DNA from: a virus
IMG/VR virus record: IMGVR_UViG_3300034198_002953
Coordinates: 1 to 20,517 of that record
DNA length: 20,517 bases
Reading direction: 5' to 3' (one strand)
Part shown: positions 13,270 through 19,447 of the stretch, piece by piece
Numbering within the stretch: the first letter of the stretch is position 1
How the letters are laid out: each line of letters begins with the position of its first letter
Notes under the pieces: generated by a model
Seen by the model: only the letters and a program-made list of their open reading frames with translations
What the model was told of the DNA's origin: nothing
Databases searched by the model: none
Program-made: the position numbers and the translations under genes

Positions 13270-14169
13270 TTATAGTGAGTAGTGGATACGAACATTGTTC
13301 TCATCTTGATAACGCTGTGCTTCTTCCTGTAAACGCTGTTGATACAACGCATACAAATATTTAGATGCAGAAGTACCAGCACCGTAAGCACGTCCAGCAA
13401 TCTGTGACTGCTGGTCAGCTTCAGCAGAACCAAAAGTCAAACGACCAGGATCAATAAATGCAGCCAACCTTGCTGCTGCACCAAGAACAATTACATCTTT
13501 AGAAGAAGCAGACAGACCAGTAGTGTACTCAAAGTCATCATTACCATTTTCTAATGTGGTAGGAATGTGCGAGTAATGAACATTGATAGTACGACCTGGC
13601 ACAATACCACTATAAAGAGATACAGTTTTACCACTAGGGTAAGCAGTACGGTCTGCTGCAGTATCAAGACGATACGAACGAATAGGAATCCATTGTTTAG
13701 ATGGACCAATAGACTCATAAGAAATCATAATGATTTTCTTTAATTCTGCAGGTAGTTCATAGGTTAAACGAGCAGGACGATACTTAAATGAATACTGATC
13801 ACTAGCATACAGTTCAGGATAAACTGCATGGATAGTTTCGTTAATAGCAGCTTTAACATCTACCGCTGTGTATGTTGGCGAGATGATAACTTTAGCACCA
13901 CTCTTGTGGCTTGCTGCTGTGGTGCCGTTGTAGCCACGACCATATGGTGGTATAGATAGCACTGAAGTGTCGCGGTTAAATGAGTTGACGTAAATCAATT
14001 CATCATCTATTTGTATTATGCCTGCAGAAATATTTGTTGCATCATCAACAGTTATTGTTGTTGCTGTTGCTGTAATGTCTGCAACTAAATGTGTTTGTCT
14101 ATCTTGGCGTAAAGTAAAGCCTGACAACTTACGAGTTACTTCATCTGCTAACTGATTAAATGTTGGCAT
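13270..14169 (-). CDS. Probable head-tail adaptor / neck protein
   Basis: 299 residues. MPTFNQLADEVTRKLSGFTL opens a helix. An inserted beta-domain (about 25-97: TTITVDDATNISAG, IQIDDELIYVNSF, YGRGYNGTTAASHKSG) follows, then helices VDVKAAINETIHAVYPELY (103-121) and KDVIVLGAAARLAAFIDPGR, and a long C-terminal helix (ALYQQRLQEEAQRYQDEN). A helical bundle with a beta insertion and long terminal helix is the general pattern of gp6/gp11-type connector adaptors that join portal to tail. That assignment is from fold pattern, not clear motif identity; a tail-attachment protein is the alternative. The inserted domain resembles one in the adjacent tail fibre. The start overlaps the upstream stop by one base. 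Confidence 0.55.
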   Translation of the reverse strand: MPTFNQLADEVTRKLSGFTLRQDRQTHLVADITATATTITVDDATNISAGIIQIDDELIYVNSFNRDTSVLSIPPYGRGYNGTTAASHKSGAKVIISPTYTAVDVKAAINETIHAVYPELYASDQYSFKYRPARLTYELPAELKKIIMISYESIGPSKQWIPIRSYRLDTAADRTAYPSGKTVSLYSGIVPGRTINVHYSHIPTTLENGNDDFEYTTGLSASSKDVIVLGAAARLAAFIDPGRLTFGSAEADQQSQIAGRAYGAGTSASKYLYALYQQRLQEEAQRYQDENNVRIHYSL

Positions 14170-17100
14170 TACTTACCTTTCACTAATGATTCTATGTAAT
14201 CTTTAATTGCTTGGCGACCAGATTCTTTTAAGTCACGAGTACCTATACCAGCAAATGATTTAAACTTAGGTGGTAAGCCAGCTTCTTCAAATACTGTTCC
14301 ATTCCATTTAAACCATTTAGAAACAGACTGATCAAAAACATGAACAGGTATACCTTTATCAATACCCATTTGCATACCCCATCTAGTTCCACTTGATGTA
14401 GTTTTTTTATTAGCAGAAAGTCTTTCAACAATTGCAATAACAGCATCAGAGTCTTTAACTTGATAATAATTTCTTAACACAAGATCATTGTCTGAAGGTC
14501 TAACACCAAGATTTCTTGCAGCTTTTTCAATAAATGGTTTAGCTTTATTAATCTCTTCTTTAGTGTAAATAATTCTTTCTTCAAGTGCTGGTCTTGTACC
14601 AGTAAATCCTGCAGAATTAGGATTTAATTTTTCATGACCAACAAAACTATGACCTTTAGTTACAATGCCAACTTCATCGGCAGCTTTAGCCCAAGCAGTA
14701 TCTGAACCACCTGCTCCACCAGAATGCACAACAATGTCACTAGTTGCTTTTTTTGATGTAGTCTTAGAAATTAACTCTGGATGTTTATCTAGATATTTAA
14801 TTGCTTTAATAATTACCTGACCATGACAAGCATCATTAGGTTCAGATCCTGGACAAGCAAGTCGTTTACCTTTAAGGGCATAAAGTTCTTTAGCATATTC
14901 TGGATCAGATTTAATTTTGTCCCATAACCAAGAACTATATTTATCAACTGCTTCTTTAACAGTAACGCCATTACCAACAGGAAATGGATTGCCAAACTTG
15001 CCTTTGTCTCCAGAACCACGACCAATATAAACAACATCTTTTTGTTCAGCAGAAGTTAAACTCTTCCATCTAACAACATTACCAACTTCATCAATAGTTT
15101 TCCTAGTTTCTCTGCCAATTAAATCACCAATTTTAGGATCAAATCTAACATTACTTGGAGTTCTAGAAATTAAACTGGCAATATCTTCAGGAGAATGACC
15201 AGCAAGACCAGTACCTAAAGCACTAAAGAAAAATCTTTCATCAGGATGTGCTTCAGCATAATTAAGAAATTCATCAATATCTTTCTTAATACTATTAAGC
15301 GGAAGACCTTTATTAATCTTAAGATCCTTAGTAGGAATAGCATAAGATTGACCCTGTCTACCTTTAGCCTGACCCTGTTTAGCACCAAACTTTTCTCTAG
15401 CTTCTAATGCTGCACCCTTACCATGGCGACCTTCAAGGTTAGAACCAAACACAAGGACTTCATCATCTGCCGCTTTACTCCAACTTGATGGTTCTGTTTT
15501 AGTTTTCTTTTCAACTACTTCAGCAGGTTTAGTTTTAGCAAGAGCTTCTACTTTAGCTTTAGTTGCAGCAAGACGTTCTTCCTTAGATAAACCATCAGCA
15601 ACAACTTCTGGTTTTTTGGGTTCAGGTTTAGCCATAGCCTGTACCTTAGCTAAAGTTTCTTCATTGCGAGTTAAAGGTGCATTGCGTTCAAGACGTTTTT
15701 GCATTTTTAATTTGTTCTGTTGTTTCGCTACATCTTTTTCAATAGAAGAAAGTCGTTTGCCTAAAGTAGCAACAGATCGTTTAACATCATCAGCTTTAGC
15801 TTGCCTAAAAATATCACGTAGCAATTCAAGATAAACATGATGATCTAATAACTCAAGTTCTTCCAAAGGTCTTGAGTTTAATTGTTTAACAAAATATTTA
15901 ATACCATTATCATCAAGGTCTTTAACAAATGATTTAACTGATTCAATATGTTTTGATTGCAGTCTATTAAGATCTGCAAGTTCATCTTGATATCCTTGTA
16001 TTACTTTAGTATATTCTGCCAATTGTTTTGGATCATCTAAATTATATTTAGATTTAATTAACTGTTTATATTGATTGCTTTCAGGAAGAAAAAGTTTTTC
16101 TTCTCTAGCAATAATATTTTTAACATGTTTAATTCTATCAAAAAGTAAAACTTTTTTAGTTTTTACACTATTAACATAAACATCATTTACAAGTTTATAA
16201 GGAGTAACTTCACTTGTTGGAATAAGTTCTTTAGTTATTTTATTGGAAGTTTTACTATCAATTGTAGGTACAACAATTTTAAAAATATTATCAACAATAT
16301 CTTTTTGACGTTGTTTTTCAATTGCTAAGGCAGCATGTCTAGTAATCTTGGAACTACGTAAAGCATTCTGTAATTCATTTTGTGCTAAACGATAAGAACG
16401 TTTATAACGAGCAACTTCTTCAGGAGTTCCATTTATTGTAACTTGAAGTAAATTTTTAGCCTCTTGTATTACATCTGTTTGTAGTTCAGGAAGATAAGAT
16501 CGAGCAGCACTACCATATTGTTTAGGCTTTGGAACAATGTCAAGGTCTTGTGCTGCTGTTGATGGTTGATCTGGAACATTTAAATTTTGAAGTTCGGTTT
16601 CAACAATGTTGCCATCTTCATCTAAAGTAGTTTTATGTTGAACTGCCCAATCAAGTTTTTCTTTAAGATTAATATCTTGACCACGCTCATAATTATGTTC
16701 AGGACCATCATCAGTAATATGAACTTCTTTAAGAACATCTTCATCAATGTTGCCGACATGATCATTCCATGCTTTAATATAATCTTCGCCATGACCAGCT
16801 CGTCTAAGATTATCAACTTCTTCTTGAGTTAAATTAGGATACTTAGGGTACTTTGTACCTTTTCGCATTTCACTCATTGTTAAACTTACATCTTTTAATT
16901 CATCAAGAGTATCAGCTTGTTGAGCATTAGGAGCAGTATCAGTAAGACCTTCTTCATATAAACTTCGACTAATGCCATTACCTTCTTTAGCTGCTTCGGC
17001 ATGAGCTGCCATGCTAGCTTCAAAATCATGAGGTAATTTACCAGTAGCAAAAAAATGATCTGCTTCTTTTGGAAGATCACGAAGTTTAAAAACTGTAGCT

Positions 17101-17513
17101 TCAGGATCATTCGCATGAATGTCAGTTAAACGAATTAATTCTGTATGTTTTTCTGGATTGTCTAAAAGATATTTTGCATTTTTTGCTGTTTTTAAAGCAG
17201 CACTTTTAGCAGCAGCACTAGCAGTATCAGACGCAGTAATTTCTGCGGCATGAACAATAATAGACTCTAATGGTTTAGCAGCAAACTTTAATAATTTAAC
17301 AGGTGGAATAAAGAATGAAGCAGCAGTAATACCAACAGCAGCAGCATCTCCCCAACCACCTTCACCACTAAATAAACGACCAATAGATTTAGTAGCAAAA
17401 AGAAAATCAGCAACATCTGCTATGTGACCCCAAAGACCTTTATCATCAGGCAACTGAGAAGGAGTCGGTGATGGTTCAGGACTAGGACTAGGTTCTACAT
17501 TAAGAACAGTCAT
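14169..17513 (-). CDS. 1114-residue probable virion protein with C-terminal macro-like, DUF4326 and SLOG-like domains
   Basis: Residues 1-25 are a Pro/Ser tract (SPSPEPSPTPSQ). Residues 30-110 include hydrophobic/Ala-rich segments (AAAVGITAASFFIPPVKLL), and 110-680 are charged helices with coiled-coil character and a Lys/Pro/Ala-rich linker. Then come three compact domains. (1) 685-793: VLVFGSNLEGRHGKGAALEA with N692, G698-K-G-A-A, later ALGTGLAG (765-772), matching the A1S_2505 'phage non-structural protein' family and resembling macro domains. (2) 813-912: VVYIGRGS, FGNPF (840-844) and ACHG (895-898), matching DUF4326. (3) 925-1112: VVHSGGAGGSDTAW, NYYQVKDSDAVIAI, SGTRWGMQMGIDKGIPVHVF and FAGIGTRDLKE, a SLOG-like Rossmannoid. 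SLOG and macro folds bind nucleotide ligands such as ADP-ribose derivatives. Position among virion genes suggests packaging and ejection with the DNA; an effector role is inference. Confidence 0.8.
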   Translation of the reverse strand: MTVLNVEPSPSPEPSPTPSQLPDDKGLWGHIADVADFLFATKSIGRLFSGEGGWGDAAAVGITAASFFIPPVKLLKFAAKPLESIIVHAAEITASDTASAAAKSAALKTAKNAKYLLDNPEKHTELIRLTDIHANDPEATVFKLRDLPKEADHFFATGKLPHDFEASMAAHAEAAKEGNGISRSLYEEGLTDTAPNAQQADTLDELKDVSLTMSEMRKGTKYPKYPNLTQEEVDNLRRAGHGEDYIKAWNDHVGNIDEDVLKEVHITDDGPEHNYERGQDINLKEKLDWAVQHKTTLDEDGNIVETELQNLNVPDQPSTAAQDLDIVPKPKQYGSAARSYLPELQTDVIQEAKNLLQVTINGTPEEVARYKRSYRLAQNELQNALRSSKITRHAALAIEKQRQKDIVDNIFKIVVPTIDSKTSNKITKELIPTSEVTPYKLVNDVYVNSVKTKKVLLFDRIKHVKNIIAREEKLFLPESNQYKQLIKSKYNLDDPKQLAEYTKVIQGYQDELADLNRLQSKHIESVKSFVKDLDDNGIKYFVKQLNSRPLEELELLDHHVYLELLRDIFRQAKADDVKRSVATLGKRLSSIEKDVAKQQNKLKMQKRLERNAPLTRNEETLAKVQAMAKPEPKKPEVVADGLSKEERLAATKAKVEALAKTKPAEVVEKKTKTEPSSWSKAADDEVLVFGSNLEGRHGKGAALEAREKFGAKQGQAKGRQGQSYAIPTKDLKINKGLPLNSIKKDIDEFLNYAEAHPDERFFFSALGTGLAGHSPEDIASLISRTPSNVRFDPKIGDLIGRETRKTIDEVGNVVRWKSLTSAEQKDVVYIGRGSGDKGKFGNPFPVGNGVTVKEAVDKYSSWLWDKIKSDPEYAKELYALKGKRLACPGSEPNDACHGQVIIKAIKYLDKHPELISKTTSKKATSDIVVHSGGAGGSDTAWAKAADEVGIVTKGHSFVGHEKLNPNSAGFTGTRPALEERIIYTKEEINKAKPFIEKAARNLGVRPSDNDLVLRNYYQVKDSDAVIAIVERLSANKKTTSSGTRWGMQMGIDKGIPVHVFDQSVSKWFKWNGTVFEEAGLPPKFKSFAGIGTRDLKESGRQAIKDYIESLVKGK

Positions 17514-17521
17514 TAAAAATC

Positions 17522-17761
17522 CTAACTAAAAAATTCAGAAGCACCGTCAGAATCTAAGCCAGTAGTACCAGCAAGTAGATTGCAAACAGCATTTAAACCA
17601 AGACCAGATGTACCAGCTTTATAATTTAAAGCACCAAGAAGATCAAGGTAAGTAGGAGTACTAGCCCAGACATTGGCAGCTTTCTGTGCGTCATACCAAG
17701 TAGGACCAGTCATAGTATTACCAATGACACGATTTAAATTAAACTGTAAACCAACAGCCAT
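17522..17761 (-). CDS. Hypothetical small protein of the virion module
   Basis: 79 residues from the ATG at the complement of 17761, which shares one base with the upstream stop (TAATG) and has AAGGTG eight bases upstream. An ATG two codons earlier is too close to that site. The sequence is neutral and glycine-rich with two helices (GPTWYDAQKAANVWASTPTY, LNAVCNLLAGTTGLDS). A small-phage-protein pattern of this kind sits before the large internal protein here. Function is unknown and no motif is recognised. Confidence 0.6.
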   Translation of the reverse strand: MAVGLQFNLNRVIGNTMTGPTWYDAQKAANVWASTPTYLDLLGALNYKAGTSGLGLNAVCNLLAGTTGLDSDGASEFFS

Positions 17762-18039
17762 TACCATTTCACCTTATCTGCCCAATACGCTGCAGACATT
17801 TTGCCTTTAGCGATATTACCTGCATGTCGTGCTTTAAAAGACTCACGACGTTTACGGTATGCCTCTGACTCCCCTGCTTTTTTTGGAGAGCCAGAGACAC
17901 CCTGTTGACCGAAACGAATCGTCTTAACCTGTGAACCAACTTTAGCTACAACAACAGGAGATTTAGTAGGATGGCTAGGAGTACGCTTGGGTTTATTGTA
18001 ACCAGATACACCAGCACGTTTAAGACGAGGATCAATCAT
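17761..18039 (-). CDS. Conserved basic phage protein (…MSAAYWADKVKW family)
   Basis: 92 residues, strongly basic. DPRLKRAGVSGYNKPKRTP, KVGSQVKTIRFGQQGVSGSP, AYRKRRESFKARHAGNIAKG and the C-terminal KMSAAYWADKVKW form a recognisable series that I recall as a conserved hypothetical family in many marine and freshwater phages, usually among structural genes. No catalytic function is known. The Arg/Lys-rich helix could contact DNA. The start has GGTG eight bases upstream; the stop overlaps the next start. Confidence 0.7.
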   Translation of the reverse strand: MIDPRLKRAGVSGYNKPKRTPSHPTKSPVVVAKVGSQVKTIRFGQQGVSGSPKKAGESEAYRKRRESFKARHAGNIAKGKMSAAYWADKVKW

Positions 18040-18055
18040 AATTAATCACCAATCT

Positions 18056-18565
18056 TTAAGGCATAAAGATTTGCTTTAGCAAAGACTGGTCCTTGCGCTT
18101 CTGGTCTTTAATTTTCTGTTCTCTGCGGAACTTAGCAATACGAGCATTCTCAGCCTTCTGATAAGCATCATACTTCTTCTTGCGAGCAGCCTCATTTGCG
18201 GCAAGTTTTTGCTTACGAATTGCATCACCAGTTGCAATCTTTTTGCGCTTTGCTGCCTCACTTGCTGCTTGTTTTTTACGAAAGTCAGAAATTTTTTCAT
18301 CTTCTGCTTTCTTGTAAGCATTATATTTCTTTTTATGCTCTTGCTCCATGGTCCAAAGTTTATCTTTTACGACTTGTTCTTTCATGTTGATGACCTGACG
18401 AGGGGTCATAACAATTCCACCAGCACTTCGGTAGCCCTTTGTTCCACCCTTGTACATGGAAGCAATCTGCTTAGCCTTTGCACTAGAAACATTAGACTTG
18501 GTAATAGTCTTTTTTGGTTTGCTACTTGCCGTTGGCTTTGGTTTTGGAGTTTTTGATGCAGGCAT
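18056..18565 (-). CDS. Lysine-rich coiled-coil protein with internal repeat
   Basis: 169 residues with AAGGA upstream of the ATG. The N-terminal 35 residues are a Pro/Lys/Ser tail (SKTPKPKPTASSKPKKT), then a short motif region (KGGTKGYRSAGGIVMTPRQV). From about 60 to 160 there is a continuous, highly charged helix. Two copies of a 22-residue unit, KKKYNAYKKAEDEKISDFRK.. (78-99) and KKKYDAYQKAENARIAKFRR.. (129-150), lie 51 residues apart with AAKRKKIA/AARKKK-type linkers. Composition recalls histone H1-like or scaffold proteins. A DNA-condensing internal virion role or a scaffolding role is possible; neither is shown. Confidence 0.65.
   Translation of the reverse strand: MPASKTPKPKPTASSKPKKTITKSNVSSAKAKQIASMYKGGTKGYRSAGGIVMTPRQVINMKEQVVKDKLWTMEQEHKKKYNAYKKAEDEKISDFRKKQAASEAAKRKKIATGDAIRKQKLAANEAARKKKYDAYQKAENARIAKFRREQKIKDQKRKDQSLLKQIFMP
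18116..18334 (-). repeat. Two-copy 22-codon repeat inside the lysine-rich protein
   Basis: Codons 78-99 (18269-18334) and 129-150 (18116-18181) encode KKKY[ND]AY[KQ]KAE[DN]xxIxxFR[KR]xQ. The two copies match at most positions, spaced 153 bases start to start. This points to an internal duplication of a helical unit. Confidence 0.6.
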
Positions 18566-18574
18566 TGTTATTCC

Positions 18575-18778
18575 TTAACTAGATGCTGGCTTAGTTTTAG
18601 ACTTAAACACAGACTGAACAGAAGAAACATCGGTAGCAGACGAACGAGTCTTGTAACCTGATGCGTTAGCAGTACGACCAACCTTGGTGGTGTCTGACTT
18701 GTACTTTCCAAAGCTTGAAGTGCTCTGGTTCTTTGCTGACTGGTGTGACTTTCCAGTCAATGTTGGATGCATTGGCAT
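18575..18778 (-). CDS. Small basic Ser/Lys-rich protein
   Basis: 67 residues with AAGGAA before the ATG (complement of 18778), two bases downstream of the preceding stop. Low complexity, rich in Ser, Lys and Thr (GKSHQSAKNQSTSSFGKYKS, later SVQSVFKSKTKPASS), no hydrophobic core, probably disordered. Part of the consecutive run of basic small proteins at 17761-19194. Function unknown; a DNA-binding virion component is possible. Confidence 0.6.
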   Translation of the reverse strand: MPMHPTLTGKSHQSAKNQSTSSFGKYKSDTTKVGRTANASGYKTRSSATDVSSVQSVFKSKTKPASS

Positions 18779-18779
18779 A

Positions 18780-19028
18780 TTATTTTCCTTTTCGTTTCAT
18801 GGGGAATTGCTTCTTTACTTTAGAAGCTAAAGCACGGTCCATTTTCATGTCGGCTTTTACAGAAGGCTTACGCTTGTCCATTGCAATGTCAGCCTTCTTA
18901 TATGCTGCTTTAGCCTTTGGAGCCATACCTTTCATCATCTTTGTGTCCTGCTTACGATCAGCAGCTTTCATTGCAGAAGCACTAGGCTTACGTACCACCT
19001 TTAGTGCTGGCTTCTTTCCAGTAGCCAT
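18780..19028 (-). CDS. Very basic histone-like small protein
   Basis: 82 residues with AAAGGT before the ATG. Roughly a third of the residues are Lys or Arg, with many Ala and Met (KKPALKVVRKPSASAMKAAD, KAKAAYKKADIAMDKRKPS, ending KKQFPMKRKGK). The composition is like histone H1-tail or HU-tail proteins, with likely amphipathic helices and no other motif. It lies in the structural operon, so packaging with genome DNA or binding nucleic acid during assembly is plausible. No homologue name is known to me. Confidence 0.65.
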   Translation of the reverse strand: MATGKKPALKVVRKPSASAMKAADRKQDTKMMKGMAPKAKAAYKKADIAMDKRKPSVKADMKMDRALASKVKKQFPMKRKGK

Positions 19029-19029
19029 A

Positions 19030-19194
19030 TTATTTACCTTTGACTTTCTTTAAATTAGGATTTAATTTTTTAGCTTTAGCAGAAGCCTTACGAGAAGAAC
19101 TCGCAAGAATTGCACCAGCTGCTTTCTTACTGATACCTTGCTTCTTAGCAATGCTGGATTGCACTGCTTTGAATCCTGGATGTTTAGCTGCCAT
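19030..19194 (-). CDS. Small basic protein (HPGFKAV… family)
   Basis: 54 residues from the ATG at the complement of 19194; earlier in-frame ATGs lie inside the upstream gene and lack ribosome sites. KHPGFKAVQSSIAKKQGISK then KAAGAILASSSRKASAKAKK and a KKVKGK end. I recall similar 'HPGFKAVQ..IA..eG.s...AgAILAs..R.As..AkkaNP.L..VkG' proteins as conserved hypotheticals in many phages. The central part (GISKKAAGAILASSSRKAS) reads as a helix-turn-helix-sized unit and the tail is Lys-rich. The start overlaps the upstream gene by 11 bases. Function unknown. Confidence 0.68.
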   Translation of the reverse strand: MAAKHPGFKAVQSSIAKKQGISKKAAGAILASSSRKASAKAKKLNPNLKKVKGK

Positions 19195-19447
19195 AAGCAA
19201 CACCTGTTTTTTCACTAATGTCCAGAGCTTTCTGGATCTTTGCAGTACTTGTACCATCAGGTTGAATACCTTGCTTCCTTGCAGAAGCATACAAGTCTAA
19301 CTCTTTATTCCATTTTTTATTTGTCCAACCACCAGAGATAAGATTGCTGTTGGCATCACCGGTAGTTAACTGAAGATTAGATGCTCGTAAACAATCTCCC
19401 CAAGATTCATGGTCTTGTGTAGGACAACCTGTACGACAGTTAGACAT
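19184..19447 (-). CDS. Conserved hypothetical phage protein with CxxGCPTQDH motif
   Basis: 87 residues from the ATG at the complement of 19447, sharing a base with the fibre gene stop (TAATG). An ATG three codons earlier lies in that gene. NCRTGCPTQDHESWGDCLRA has C4, C8 and C19 with a His, a possible metal site. The C-terminal half is a helix-rich segment (KKWNKELDLYASARKQGIQP, IQKALDISEKTGVAYG). I recall similar 'C..GCPTqDH.s...C.ra' proteins in many marine and freshwater phages next to structural genes, without a known function. It may be an internal or ejected component, but this is a guess. Confidence 0.68.
   Translation of the reverse strand: MSNCRTGCPTQDHESWGDCLRASNLQLTTGDANSNLISGGWTNKKWNKELDLYASARKQGIQPDGTSTAKIQKALDISEKTGVAYGS

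Noticed and set aside
18209-19053. + strand open frames opposite the lysine-rich genes
   Set aside because: Antisense of Lys/Ala codons yields Phe/Leu/Cys-rich shadows that look membrane-like; no ribosome sites, and the - strand genes are contiguous and coupled.
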